A stretch of 64,000 nt of DNA from UBA6398 sp963660485 (GTDB taxonomy: Bacteria > Bacteroidota > Bacteroidia > Bacteroidales > Bacteroidaceae): the NCBI GenBank assembly GCA_963660485.1, contig CAVKYH010000003.1, positions 88,706-152,705 of the forward strand. Direction: 5' to 3'. The notes under the pieces were generated by a model. That model was given only the letters and a program-made list of their open reading frames with translations, searched no databases and was not told the DNA's origin. Shown here in pieces: positions 35,662 through 44,052 of the stretch (position 1 is the stretch's first letter; the number at the start of each line of letters is the position of its first letter). Position numbers and translations under genes: made by a program.

Positions 35662-35665
35662 TGCG

Positions 35666-35673
35666 TAACTTTG
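35666..35673 (+). promoter_or_regulatory. -7 box of the metG promoter
   Basis: TAacTTTG, followed by CAC, within 30 nt of metG. I see no good TTTG at -33, where repeat R5 lies. It decides the start: the ATG at 35688 would be almost at the transcription start, so 35700 is preferred. Confidence 0.55.
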
Positions 35674-35699
35674 CACAATAATGCAAAATGTTTTCTGAA

Positions 35700-37742
35700 A
35701 TGGAACAAACAAATTTCAAGCGGACTCTCGTAACCGCCGCTCTTCCATACGCCAACGGTGGAGTGCATATAGGTCATTTGGCCGGCGTTTACGTTCCCGC
35801 CGATATATACGTGCGCTACATGCGTCTCAAAAAGCGCGACGTGCTTTTTGTATGCGGCAGCGATGAACACGGAGTGCCTATCACCCTACGCGCAAAGAAA
35901 GAAGGATGCACGCCGCAGGACGTGTGCGACCGCTTCCACAAGATAATCAAGGACTCATTTGCCGAGTTCGGAATTTCGTTTGACATATACTCACGCACAA
36001 CCTCGGAAACCCACCGCAAAGTGGCTTCCGACTTTTTCCGCACCCTTTACGACAAAGGCAAATTCGTGGAAAAAGAAAGCGAGCAGTATTACGACGAAGA
36101 AGCAAAGACTTTTCTCGCCGACAGATACATTACCGGCGAATGCCCGCACTGTCATTACGAAAAAGCCTATGGAGACCAATGCGAACATTGCGGCTCCACG
36201 CTCTCGCCCAACGAGCTTATCAATCCCCACAGCGCAGTGAGCGGCTCAAAACCCGTATTGAAAAAAACCAGCCATTGGTATCTGCCGCTCGACAAGTATC
36301 AGGATTGGCTCGAGAAATGGATTCTGCAAGACCACAAGGAATGGCGTTCAAACGTATACGGGCAATGCAAAAGCTGGCTCGACATGGGATTGCAACCAAG
36401 AGCCGTAAGCCGCGATTTGGAATGGGGAATCCCGGTTCCGGTAGAGGGAGCCGAGGGAAAAGTGCTCTATGTTTGGTTTGACGCGCCCATAGGCTATATT
36501 TCCAATACCAAAGAACTTTTGCCCGACAGTTGGGAAACTTGGTGGAAAGACCCTTCCACGCGCCTCATTCACTTTATCGGGAAAGACAACATCGTGTTCC
36601 ATTGCATCGTGTTCCCCACAATGCTGAAGGCCGAGGGCAGTTATATTCTCCCCGACAATGTTCCGGCAAACGAATTCCTGAATCTTGAAGACGACAAGAT
36701 ATCCACTTCGCGCAACTGGGCGGTTTGGCTCGACGAATACCTGAAAGATTTCCCCGGCAAGCAGGATGTTTTGCGCTATGTGCTCACTGCAAACGCTCCG
36801 GAAACCAAGGACAACAATTTCACATGGAAGGATTTTCAGGCGAGAAACAACAACGAGCTCGTGGCAGTGTATGGAAATTTCATCAACCGCGCCCTCGTGC
36901 TCACATGGAAGTATTACGACGGAAAGGCGCCCGCGCAAGGCACGCTCACCGACTATGACAAACAGACGATAGCCGAATTCACCACGGTGAAAGCCGATGT
37001 GGAACGCCTGCTCGACCACTTCCGCTTCCGCGATGCACAGAAAGAGGCTATGAACCTTGCAAGAATCGGAAACAAATACCTTGCCGACAGCGAGCCGTGG
37101 AAGTTGCAGAAAACCGACCCCGAAAGAGTGAAGACGATAATGAACATTTCGCTGCAACTTGCCGCTAACCTTGCAATTGCATTTGAGCCATTTCTCCCGT
37201 TCAGCAGCAAAAAATTGCGCGAGATGCTCAATATGCCGAATTTCAACTGGGACGATCTCGGCTCCACCTCACTTGTTGAAGAGGGGCACCAACTTGCGAA
37301 AGCCGAACTGCTGTTCGAGAAAATCGAAGATGCGGCTATCGACGCACAGGTTGCGAGACTGGAAACTATCAAAAAGGAAAACAAGGCACGCGAAGCCAAA
37401 CCCGAACCGCAAAAAGCCGTGGTAGATTTCGAGAACTTCGAGAAAATCGACCTGCGTGTGGGAACGGTGGAAGAATGTGTGAAGGTAGAAAAAAGCGACA
37501 AGCTTCTGAAACTCACGATAAACGACGGAAACACAAAGCGCACCATTGTGAGCGGAATTGCAAAGCACTACAAGCCCGAAGAACTTGTAGGAAAGCAGGT
37601 TTGCTTCATTGCAAATCTTGCGCCCCGCAAACTGCGCGGAATAGAAAGCCAGGGCATGATACTTTGCTCCGAGAACGCCGACGGCGCATTGGCTTTCGTA
37701 ACCGTGGACCGCAAGGCAAACAACGGCGCATGCGTGAAATAA
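35700..37742 (+). CDS. metG: Methionyl-tRNA synthetase
   Basis: 680 aa from the ATG at 35700 (MEQTNFKRTLVTAALPYANG). Charges tRNA-Met with methionine. Class I motifs: HIGHLAG (HIGH-type) near residue 24, the zinc knuckle ECPHCHYEKAYGDQCEHCGS with four cysteines (near 140-160), and DDKISTSRNW as the KMSKS equivalent (near 336). After the anticodon-binding helical region, the C-terminal 110 residues form a Trbp111/EMAPII tRNA-binding domain (FENFEKIDLRVGTVEECVKV, GMILCSENADGALAFVTVD) that also promotes dimerisation. Has its own -7 box and a strong terminator. Confidence 0.98.
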   Translation: MEQTNFKRTLVTAALPYANGGVHIGHLAGVYVPADIYVRYMRLKKRDVLFVCGSDEHGVPITLRAKKEGCTPQDVCDRFHKIIKDSFAEFGISFDIYSRTTSETHRKVASDFFRTLYDKGKFVEKESEQYYDEEAKTFLADRYITGECPHCHYEKAYGDQCEHCGSTLSPNELINPHSAVSGSKPVLKKTSHWYLPLDKYQDWLEKWILQDHKEWRSNVYGQCKSWLDMGLQPRAVSRDLEWGIPVPVEGAEGKVLYVWFDAPIGYISNTKELLPDSWETWWKDPSTRLIHFIGKDNIVFHCIVFPTMLKAEGSYILPDNVPANEFLNLEDDKISTSRNWAVWLDEYLKDFPGKQDVLRYVLTANAPETKDNNFTWKDFQARNNNELVAVYGNFINRALVLTWKYYDGKAPAQGTLTDYDKQTIAEFTTVKADVERLLDHFRFRDAQKEAMNLARIGNKYLADSEPWKLQKTDPERVKTIMNISLQLAANLAIAFEPFLPFSSKKLREMLNMPNFNWDDLGSTSLVEEGHQLAKAELLFEKIEDAAIDAQVARLETIKKENKAREAKPEPQKAVVDFENFEKIDLRVGTVEECVKVEKSDKLLKLTINDGNTKRTIVSGIAKHYKPEELVGKQVCFIANLAPRKLRGIESQGMILCSENADGALAFVTVDRKANNGACVK

Positions 37743-37776
37743 CCGCGCGCTACGCTTAATAGAAATACAATACCGA

Positions 37777-37812
37777 AAGTTCGGCAAACCTTGGAGTTTG
37801 CCGAACTTTTAT
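37777..37812 (+). terminator. Terminator of metG
   Basis: Perfect 13-bp stem 37777-37789 / 37796-37808 (AAGTTCGGCAAAC and its complement), 6-nt loop CTTGGA, followed by TTTT. It begins 35 nt after the stop. Confidence 0.92.
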
Positions 37813-38016
37813 TATGCCCCCAAATTTCCACTCCAAGGGGAGTATTTTTCCGCACACGGGATACTGCAAAAACCGCCGAGCCACTACGCTACACCAACCT
37901 CTGACCCAGAGAAAACCATGCCCACGATTATACAGAACACGCCCCACGAAATGATGACTGTTACCCTTAAAAAGCTTTCGCCAACCTCGCCGACACAAGC
38001 CAAAAGCCCGCCCCGT

Positions 38017-38048
38017 TTTGCAAGAACGGAATAAAATTCTTAACTTTG
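38017..38048 (+). promoter_or_regulatory. Promoter of tRNA-Arg(CCU)
   Basis: TTTG at 38017-38020, 20-nt spacer, TAacTTTG at 38041-38048. Full consensus, 30 nt ahead of the tRNA. The stretch 37813-38016 otherwise shows no gene. Confidence 0.75.
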
Positions 38049-38078
38049 CAGATGTGCTGCCGTTGATGCGGCACATCT

Positions 38079-38150
38079 GTCTCTATAGTTCAATGGATAG
38101 AACAGCAGTTTCCTAAACTGCTGATCCGGGTTCGATTCCCGGTGGAGATA
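38079..38150 (+). tRNA. tRNA-Arg(CCU)
   Basis: Acceptor GTCTCTA/TGGAGAT (with G-U pairs), D-arm GTTC/GAAC, anticodon stem GCAGT/ACTGC with loop TTCCTAA, so anticodon CCU (codon AGG, Arg), T-arm CCGGG/CCCGG around TTCGATT. CCA is not encoded. Second arginine tRNA gene of the window. Confidence 0.93.
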
Positions 38151-38234
38151 CAAACTGCGGAAAACAAAAGCAAACGCTTGTTTTTCAACCCCAAACCTAG
38201 CAAATTTCCACAACTTTCTCACATAGCAAAAACG

Positions 38235-38319
38235 AGGTCGGACATCGTGTTTTACGAGGTCAGACCTAATTTAAATTCCGGGCCATCTAATTTAAATTAC
38301 ATGGCCCGGAGTTTTTGCG
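38235..38319. repeat. Element R6, four modules (22+21+21+21 nt)
   Basis: Modules at 38235-38256, 38257-38277, 38278-38298 and 38299-38319. Variable parts: AGGTCGGACATC, AGGTCAGACC, CCGGGCCATC, ACATGGCCCGG. Modules 3 and 4 form a hairpin with one C-C mismatch and end in GTTTTTGCG. Lies after tRNA-Arg and about 100 bp before the APC -7 box. Confidence 0.82.
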
Positions 38320-38420
38320 AGAACCGATGTAGTTTTTTCCCTATCCGATTTTATTTCCCGCCAAAGGCATTTTGCACCCTCAGCAAGCCTTGCGGCATAC
38401 GCATTGTGCGTAGATTTTCA

Positions 38421-38428
38421 TAACTTTG
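38421..38428 (+). promoter_or_regulatory. -7 box of the APC permease promoter
   Basis: TAacTTTG followed by CGAG, about 38 nt before the ATG at 38466. No convincing -33 TTTG. An in-frame TTG at 38433 would sit at the transcription start, which favours the ATG at 38466. Confidence 0.5.
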
Positions 38429-38465
38429 CGAGTTGGAAGACAAACAACAGCAAAGGGAAAACGAT

Positions 38466-40121
38466 ATGGGACTATTTGTGCGCAAGCCATTCGGCATGCT
38501 TTACGCCGAAGCATCTGAAACGGGAAACAAAACATTGAAGCGCGTGCTCGGCCCGATAAGCCTCGTGGCTTTCGGAATAGGCGTAATTGTAGGCGCGGGG
38601 CTTTTCTCGATTACAGGAACCGTGGCAGCCAACTATACAGGCGCCGGAATAATCCTCTCGTTCGTCCTCGCCTCGATAGGCTGCTGTTTCGCCGCTCTGT
38701 GTTACTCCGAATTTGCATCGATAATCCCCGTTTCGGGCAGCGCATACACTTATTCCTACGCCACAATGGGCGAACTTGTTGCGTGGATTATAGGCTGGGA
38801 TTTAGTGTTGGAATACACCGTGGCGGCAACCACTGTGAGCATAAGCTGGAGTCGCTATTTCAACGTTTTCCTGCAACACGTAGGGATTTACCTGCCTCCC
38901 GAACTTTGCGCATGCCCTTGGGACGGCGGGATAATCAACCTTCCGGCAGCGGGAATAGTTGTGGTGATGAGTTTGTTTCTTATCCGCGGCATCGAAGGCA
39001 GTTCGATTGTCAACACAATAATCGTGATTCTCAAGATATCGGTCATCGCGATATTCGTAATCCTTGGCTGGAAATATGTAAACGCCGAAAATTTCCACCC
39101 GTTTGTTCCCGCCAACACTGGAAAGCTCGGAGAATTCGGCATATCGGGAGTGCTTCGCGGCGCAGCCGTTGTATCGTTCGCCTTTCTCGGTTTCGATGCA
39201 GTGAGCACCGCCGCGCAGGAATCCAAGAACCCCAAGCGCGACATGCCGATAGGCATTCTTTGCTCGCTGCTCGTGGTTACGATTTTGTATATAGCTTTCG
39301 GTTACGTGATGACGGGAGTGGCCAACTACAAGGAGTTTGGCGGGCTCGAAGGCATCGCACCTGTGGCGGTTGCTATCCAACATATAGGCACCGTTGACGC
39401 TTCGGGGGCAATGCACCCGGCTTATCCGTGGCTCAACGCTGCGATAACGCTTGCAATACTTGTGGGCTACTGTTCGGTGATAATGGTTACGTTGATGGCA
39501 CAAAGCCGCGTGTTTCTCAGCATGAGCCGCGACGGACTTCTGCCGCCGTTTTTCTCGAAGATTCACCCCAAGTTCCGCACTCCGGCACACAGCAATGTGC
39601 TTTTCATGGTGTTTGTGGCGTTTCTGGCATCGGTTGTCCCCGCCGAGGTAGCGGGCGAAATGACGAGCATAGGCACTCTCCTTGCGTTCACATTGGTTTG
39701 CGCGGCTGTGATAATACTCCGCAAAACGATGCCCGACGTTGAAAGGGCGTTCAAAGTGCCTTTGGTGCCGCTCATTCCCATTCTCGGCATTCTCACATGC
39801 CTTGGGCTGATGATTTTCCTGCCTGCCGACACGTGGATACGCCTCGTGATTTGGATGATTTTAGGTCTCGACATTTATTCAGCCTATGGCATTCACCACA
39901 GCAAGCTCGAACCGGGAATGAAACTGCGCAAAGGCAACAGCGTATTGAATGGATTGGGGCTGGCGCTCTCTGTGTTTTGTTTCATCACAGGCCTATGGCA
40001 CCAGCAAACCACAGGTTGGAGTTCCGACAAGACACTTCTCGTGATTGCTTTCGCATTCGGCGTAGCCCACTTCGCATTCTATATGGTGCGCATCTATCGC
40101 ATGGCTTCTGAAAAGGCCTGA
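38466..40121 (+). CDS. APC-superfamily cationic amino-acid permease
   Basis: 551 aa starting MGLFVRKPFGMLYAEASETG. About 14 membrane helices. Helix 1 carries the substrate-backbone motif GIGVIVGAGLFSITG, and PISLVAFGIGVIVGAG fits the CAT/YfnA branch; helix 6 is FAFLGFDAVSTAAQESKNPKRDMP, the conserved APC loop of this branch. Imports an amino acid, probably cationic or broad range, by proton coupling at the inner membrane; the substrate cannot be fixed from sequence alone. Monocistronic, with the convergent sirtuin gene downstream. Confidence 0.93.
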   Translation: MGLFVRKPFGMLYAEASETGNKTLKRVLGPISLVAFGIGVIVGAGLFSITGTVAANYTGAGIILSFVLASIGCCFAALCYSEFASIIPVSGSAYTYSYATMGELVAWIIGWDLVLEYTVAATTVSISWSRYFNVFLQHVGIYLPPELCACPWDGGIINLPAAGIVVVMSLFLIRGIEGSSIVNTIIVILKISVIAIFVILGWKYVNAENFHPFVPANTGKLGEFGISGVLRGAAVVSFAFLGFDAVSTAAQESKNPKRDMPIGILCSLLVVTILYIAFGYVMTGVANYKEFGGLEGIAPVAVAIQHIGTVDASGAMHPAYPWLNAAITLAILVGYCSVIMVTLMAQSRVFLSMSRDGLLPPFFSKIHPKFRTPAHSNVLFMVFVAFLASVVPAEVAGEMTSIGTLLAFTLVCAAVIILRKTMPDVERAFKVPLVPLIPILGILTCLGLMIFLPADTWIRLVIWMILGLDIYSAYGIHHSKLEPGMKLRKGNSVLNGLGLALSVFCFITGLWHQQTTGWSSDKTLLVIAFAFGVAHFAFYMVRIYRMASEKA

Positions 40122-40165
40122 TTTCCGGTTTTTGCGGCATCTGGTTTTCAACGCATTGCATACCG

Positions 40166-40228
40166 CAAAAACGACAAGACATATTGTTTGAATAATGTCA
40201 GACATCGTTTTTGCGATAAGGCATATCG
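40166..40228. repeat. Element R7, three 21-nt modules (TGTCTGACA type)
   Basis: Read on the minus strand: 40228-40208 (ATATGCCTTATC, then GCAAAAA), 40207-40187 (ATGTCTGACAT, then TATTCAAA), 40186-40166 (ATATGTCTTGTC, then GTTTTTG). The outer parts CGCAAAAACGA and TCGTTTTTGCG are inverted, so the whole is a loose palindrome. Lies between the convergent permease and sirtuin genes. Confidence 0.75.
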
Positions 40229-40274
40229 TTTTTTCACCTTCTGAAAACGGCTCTGCAAAGTGAGCGGGAAACAT

Positions 40275-40314
40275 GAAAAAAGCGCAGCGCCTTTCAACAA
40301 GAACGGCTCTGCGC
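40275..40314 (-). terminator. Terminator of the sirtuin gene
   Basis: Minus strand: GCGCAG (40314-40309) with CTGCGC (40287-40282), 21-nt loop, followed by T's at 40281-40275. Confidence 0.65.
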
Positions 40315-40343
40315 GAAATGTCATCGGAGATTGTTTCAACTTT

Positions 40344-41051
40344 CTACAAATACTTTTCCACAAGCTCCTTCATGCCCTTCGTGGCAGTGGTTTCGAGAAA
40401 ATGGATTCGCGGCGAATAGGAAATCTTCACCGCCTTGGGGTCGATTACATATATCGGCGCCGTGCGCGGCACATAGTTTATCAACCCGGCGGCGGGATAT
40501 ACATTGAGCGATGTGCCTATCACGATGAATATGTCGGCATCGCGCGCCTCGGCAATGGCTTCTTCCATTTTCGGCACCGCCTCTCCAAACCACACTATAT
40601 AGGGACGGAGCAACGAACCGTCGGCGGCTTTCGCCCCATGAGCCACCTCCACCTCATCATCGCGCAGCGTGAGTATGCAATGAGGGTCTTCGGGATTGCG
40701 GCTCGAAGTCATCTTCATCAAATCTCCGTGGAGATGTATCACCTTTGAAGACCCGGCACGCTCGTGCAGGTTGTCAACATTCTGAGTTACCACAACCACC
40801 TCGTAATCCCTCTCCAATTCCGCAAGAAGCAGGTGGCCGTCGTTGGGTTTTGCCTTCACAAGCTGACGGCGCAGGCCATTGTAGAAATCGTTTACCAAGT
40901 CGGGATTTTCTTGCCAGCCCTCGGGCGTAGCAACTTGCTCCACAGGATATTTCTCCCACAGACCGCCCGAATCGCGAAAGGTGCTGAAGCCGCTCTCGGC
41001 GCTCATGCCCGCACCCGTAAGCACTACTATCTTTTTCATCTTTGTATTCAT
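40344..41051 (-). CDS. Sirtuin-type NAD-dependent protein deacylase lacking zinc cysteines
   Basis: 235 aa from the ATG at 41051 (MNTKMKKIVVLTGAGMSAES); an in-frame ATG at 41069 lies inside the -7 box. Removes acyl groups from protein lysines using NAD, giving O-acyl-ADP-ribose and nicotinamide. Motifs: GAGMSAESGFSTFRDSGG (NAD binding), VTQNVDNLHERAGS, the catalytic His in VIHLHGDL, IVWFGEAVP and VIGTSLNVYPAAGL. The two CxxC pairs that bind structural zinc in most sirtuins are absent: between HLHGDL and IVWFGE there is a single cysteine (DPHCIL). I recall similar zinc-less versions in other Bacteroidales. Monocistronic. Confidence 0.92.
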   Translation of the reverse strand: MNTKMKKIVVLTGAGMSAESGFSTFRDSGGLWEKYPVEQVATPEGWQENPDLVNDFYNGLRRQLVKAKPNDGHLLLAELERDYEVVVVTQNVDNLHERAGSSKVIHLHGDLMKMTSSRNPEDPHCILTLRDDEVEVAHGAKAADGSLLRPYIVWFGEAVPKMEEAIAEARDADIFIVIGTSLNVYPAAGLINYVPRTAPIYVIDPKAVKISYSPRIHFLETTATKGMKELVEKYL

Positions 41052-41066
41052 TCCGTTAACTATATA

Positions 41067-41074
41067 CAAAGATA
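41067..41074 (-). promoter_or_regulatory. -7 box of the sirtuin promoter
   Basis: Minus strand TAtcTTTG at 41074-41067; the predicted start near 41060 leaves a very short leader to the ATG at 41051. No clear -33. Confidence 0.5.
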
Positions 41075-41118
41075 TGGAAAAAACGCCGGCTTATTATTCC
41101 CACATGAGATAAAAGCGG

Positions 41119-41126
41119 TATATTTG
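41119..41126 (+). promoter_or_regulatory. -7 box of the FKBP cluster promoter
   Basis: TAtaTTTG followed by CGC, about 55 nt before the ATG at 41182 and divergent to the sirtuin -7 box. No clear -33 TTTG. Confidence 0.5.
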
Positions 41127-41181
41127 CGCACAAAAACGAGCAGATATGCCCGATGGTGGCGCGTGCTCCAAAAACAACAGT

Positions 41182-41787
41182 ATGAACAAAGTAAGTTACG
41201 CATTAGGATTGGGAATAGGTCGCCAATTGCAGGACCTCTGCGGAGAAGACCTCAACCTTGAAGATTTCGCACAGGCAGTTAAAGACATCTACACCGGCTC
41301 AAAGCTCGCTATAGACGAGATAGAAGGCCAGCAAATGGTAATAGAATACCTGCAACGCCGCGATGCCGAGAAAAAAGCCGAACAAGCAGCAGCCGGCGAG
41401 GTAGCAAAAAAAGCGGGCGAAGAGTTTTTGAAAGAAAATGCCAAGAAAGAGGGCGTTGTGGTGCTTCCCAGCGGGTTGCAGTACCAAGTTGTGAAAGAAG
41501 GCACGGGACGTTCGCCAAAAGCTACCGACAATGTGAAATGCCATTATGAGGGAACGTTAATCGACGGAACGCTCTTCGACAGTTCCATAAAGCGCGGACA
41601 ACCCGCAACATTCCCCCTCAACGGAGTGATACGCGGCTGGACCGAAGGTTTGCAGCTAATGAAAGAGGGCGCAACCTATAAATTCTTCATTCCCTACAAC
41701 CTTGCATACGGCGAAAACGGCGCAGGAAACATGATACCGCCATTCGCCGCGCTGATATTCGAGGTGCAGTTGATTGAAGTGCTCTAA
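41182..41787 (+). CDS. FKBP-type peptidyl-prolyl isomerase, no signal peptide
   Basis: 201 aa from the ATG at 41182 (MNKVSYALGLGIGRQLQDL). Has the N-terminal Mip/FkpA/FklB dimerisation region (YALGLGIGRQLQ to VIEYLQRRDAEKK) joined by a long charged helix to the C-terminal FKBP domain (about 105-200): VKCHYEGTLIDGTLFDSSIKRG, GVIRGWTEGLQLMKEG and FFIPYNLAYGENGAGNMIPPFAALIFEVQLIEV. Catalyses cis/trans isomerisation of X-Pro bonds. Lacking a signal peptide, it should be cytoplasmic, like E. coli FklB, unlike the two downstream paralogues. First gene of a three-gene FKBP operon (spacing 45 and 39 bp). Confidence 0.93.
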   Translation: MNKVSYALGLGIGRQLQDLCGEDLNLEDFAQAVKDIYTGSKLAIDEIEGQQMVIEYLQRRDAEKKAEQAAAGEVAKKAGEEFLKENAKKEGVVVLPSGLQYQVVKEGTGRSPKATDNVKCHYEGTLIDGTLFDSSIKRGQPATFPLNGVIRGWTEGLQLMKEGATYKFFIPYNLAYGENGAGNMIPPFAALIFEVQLIEVL

Positions 41788-41832
41788 AACAGCAAACAAA
41801 CAAATTAGAAACATACAATAAACCATACAAAA

Positions 41833-42750
41833 ATGAAAAAAATCATCATTGCAGCCGCTGGAACTGTTCTGCTCCTCGGCTCATGCAACAAAGGCGGCAA
41901 CACAAATGCCAACCTTAAAACAGAAGTGGACTCCGTTTCATACGAAGTGGGACTGTCCAACTCGCGCGGCATTAAAGAATATCTCTCGCAGCGTCTCGGA
42001 GTTGACACAGCCTATCTTGACGATTTTATAAAAGGCGTAAAACAAGGCGCACAAGCAGGCGAAGACAAAAAGAAAGCCGCATACTACGCCGGAATTCAGA
42101 TAGGACAACAACTCGGCACGCAAATGTTCAAAGGATTGAACTATGAAATTTACGGCGAAGACAGTACAAAAACCATCAGCCTCAAGAATCTTATCGCTGG
42201 CTTCGTAGCCGGTGCGCGCGGAAAGGGCATGGCGATGACATACGATGAAGCATTCAAAAACGCGCAACGCCATGTGGATCATCTCAAGTCTTCCACGCTC
42301 GAAAAAAGCTTTGGCCCCAACAAAAAGGCAGGCGAGAATTTTATTGCGAAGATGAAAGCTACCGCAGGAGTAAAGGAACTCCCGGGCGGAACACTCTATA
42401 AAGTTATAAAGGAAGGCAAGGGCGCAATTCCCACATCAACTTCCCGCGTGCACGTAAGCTATGAAGGTCGCCTGATAGACGGCAAAGTTTTCGACAGTTC
42501 CTATAAAAACAACGACGGAAAGCCTGTAGAAGTTAACGTGAACCAGATGATTCCAGGTTGGACGCAAGCGCTCACACACATGCCTGCCGGTTCTACTTGG
42601 GAAATCTATGTTCCACAGGATCAAGCCTATGGCACACGCGATGTAGGCAATCTTATCAAACCGTTCTCTGCTCTTGTTTTCAAGCTCGAGCTTATCGACG
42701 TGATGAAGACGCAAGACGAGGACGCTGCTCCTGCCGTTGTTAAAAAGTAA
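41833..42750 (+). CDS. FKBP-type peptidyl-prolyl isomerase lipoprotein
   Basis: 305 aa. Lipoprotein signal MKKIIIAAAGTVLLLGSC (Cys18). The Mip-type N-terminal domain (SYEVGLSNSRGIKEYLSQRLGVDTAYLDDFIKG split over 35-70; YYAGIQIGQQLGTQMF) is longer than in the first paralogue. The FKBP domain (about 195-295) has HVSYEGRLIDGKVFDSSYK, MIPGWTQALTHMPAG and YVPQDQAYGTRDVGNLIKPFSALVFKLELIDV. Several catalytic-pocket positions differ from canonical FKBP12, as is usual for Mip relatives. Anchored to the periplasmic or outer membrane face, probably helping envelope protein folding. Confidence 0.93.
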   Translation: MKKIIIAAAGTVLLLGSCNKGGNTNANLKTEVDSVSYEVGLSNSRGIKEYLSQRLGVDTAYLDDFIKGVKQGAQAGEDKKKAAYYAGIQIGQQLGTQMFKGLNYEIYGEDSTKTISLKNLIAGFVAGARGKGMAMTYDEAFKNAQRHVDHLKSSTLEKSFGPNKKAGENFIAKMKATAGVKELPGGTLYKVIKEGKGAIPTSTSRVHVSYEGRLIDGKVFDSSYKNNDGKPVEVNVNQMIPGWTQALTHMPAGSTWEIYVPQDQAYGTRDVGNLIKPFSALVFKLELIDVMKTQDEDAAPAVVKK

Positions 42751-42789
42751 CAGCCATTCGGCAAAGAATTCTCTTAATTAAAACGAAAG

Positions 42790-43764
42790 ATGAGCAAGTT
42801 AGGATTTATTCTGACAATTGTTTGCGCCACGATGTTGGGCGCAAACGGTGCTATGGCGCAAACCAAGACAACCAAGAAGGCTGCCAACGCAAAGGTGGCA
42901 AAAGCTGCCAAGACAAAAGCGTCGAAGGACAAGAAGGGCACTAAGGAAGTGCAAGCTGTAGTTGATACCGTTTCGATTGCAGACTTCAGTTATGCAGCAG
43001 GACTCGCAAACACCGAGGGTTTGAAGCCGTATCTTGCAAGCCGCCTCGGAGTTGATACCACCAAGATGGCTGATTTCATGCGCGGTTTCAACGAAGCGGT
43101 GTCAAAGAAGGACGATCAATCGCTCAAAGCCTATGCTGCCGGCATTCAGATTGGTCAGCAAGTTGCCGGCCAGTTTATTCCGGGCTTCAACAAGCAGATT
43201 ACGGGCAACGAGAACTCCACTTATATCGACGAGGGCAAATTCATCGAGGGTTTCGTGGCTGGCGTTTCGGGCAGCGGCTGCAAGATTCCCGCCGATTCGG
43301 CACAGAAAATTGCGCAGAAGCAGATGACATTCTATGTGGAGCGTCTCAAGGAGAAGCAATACGGTCCAAATCGCGAAGCCGGCGAGAAATTCCTTGCCGA
43401 GAACGCGAAGAAAGAGGGCGTGAAGCTCATTCCGGGCTCCAAGGTGCAGTATAAGGTAATCAAGGAGGGCAACGGCCCTTGCCCGAAGGCTGAAGACAAG
43501 GTGTCGGTGAACTATGAGGGAAAACTCATCGACGGCACGGTGTTCGACAGCTCATACAAGCGCAACAAGCCCGCCACTTTCGGTTGCAGCCAAGTGATAA
43601 AGGGCTGGACAGAAGCCTTGACCCACATGCCCGTAGGCTCTACGTGGGAACTCTACATACCGCAGGAACTTGCCTATGGCTCACGCGAGACCGGCGACAA
43701 GATCAAACCTTATTCTGCTCTGATATTCAAAGTGGAGCTCCTCTCCATAGAGGATAAGAAGTAA
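42790..43764 (+). CDS. Secreted FKBP-type peptidyl-prolyl isomerase with Lys/Ala-rich lead
   Basis: 324 aa. Signal peptide MSKLGFILTIVCATMLGANG to AMAQ, then a Lys/Ala/Thr-rich stretch (KTTKKAANAKVAKAAKTKAS, about 25-52), Mip-type N-terminal domain (FSYAAGLANTEGLKPYLASR, YAAGIQIGQQVAGQFI) and FKBP domain (about 225-320: VSVNYEGKLIDGTVFDSSYK, VIKGWTEALTHMPVGS, YIPQELAYGSRETGDKIKPYSALIFKVELL). Soluble periplasmic paralogue of the lipoprotein 39 bp upstream. The basic stretch is absent from the other two. Confidence 0.93.
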   Translation: MSKLGFILTIVCATMLGANGAMAQTKTTKKAANAKVAKAAKTKASKDKKGTKEVQAVVDTVSIADFSYAAGLANTEGLKPYLASRLGVDTTKMADFMRGFNEAVSKKDDQSLKAYAAGIQIGQQVAGQFIPGFNKQITGNENSTYIDEGKFIEGFVAGVSGSGCKIPADSAQKIAQKQMTFYVERLKEKQYGPNREAGEKFLAENAKKEGVKLIPGSKVQYKVIKEGNGPCPKAEDKVSVNYEGKLIDGTVFDSSYKRNKPATFGCSQVIKGWTEALTHMPVGSTWELYIPQELAYGSRETGDKIKPYSALIFKVELLSIEDKK

Positions 43765-43842
43765 GGCTCGCACGCACGGCAACGTGTAGCGGAAAAACTG
43801 CATTTGAACAAATACGGCTCAAAGCCGAATACGTAAAAAACG

Positions 43843-43879
43843 ATATGGGAACGCATGCAAATGCGCTCCCATATTTTTT
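43843..43879 (+). terminator. Terminator of the FKBP operon
   Basis: ATATGGGA-ACGCAT pairs with ATGCG-CTCCCATAT (43843-43856 with 43861-43873) around a 4-nt loop, followed by TTTTTTG. Confidence 0.85.
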
Positions 43880-43968
43880 GTTTTCCACTTTTTTTCGCTC
43901 CAAAGATATCGCATTAAGTTTCAATGAGTTGCGACAAAACTTTTCTTTGGCCGGAAGAAGGAAAAATT

Positions 43969-44052
43969 CCAAGGCATCTCGTTTGAATTAGATGCGTCGG
44001 AATTTAAATTTGGTGGCCCGGAGTTTTTACGAGATGCCGTGTAGTTTTTCCG
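43969..44052. repeat. 84-bp element R8, four 21-nt modules (inverse order)
   Basis: Modules at 43969-43989, 43990-44010, 44011-44031 and 44032-44052. Plus-strand parts: CCAAGGCATC, AGATGCGTCGG, TGGTGGCCCGG, AGATGCCGTGT. Read on the minus strand the order is ACACGGCATC, CCGGGCCACC, CCGACGCATC, AGATGCCTTGG, which parallels R10 and R12. Neighbouring modules here are not complementary. A small CCATGC/GCATGG hairpin with TTTTT follows at 44053-44072. Confidence 0.85.

Noticed and set aside
34505..35668. 387-codon frame overlapping the FMN protein gene
   Set aside because: Arg/His-rich out-of-frame translation of a well-supported gene on the same strand.
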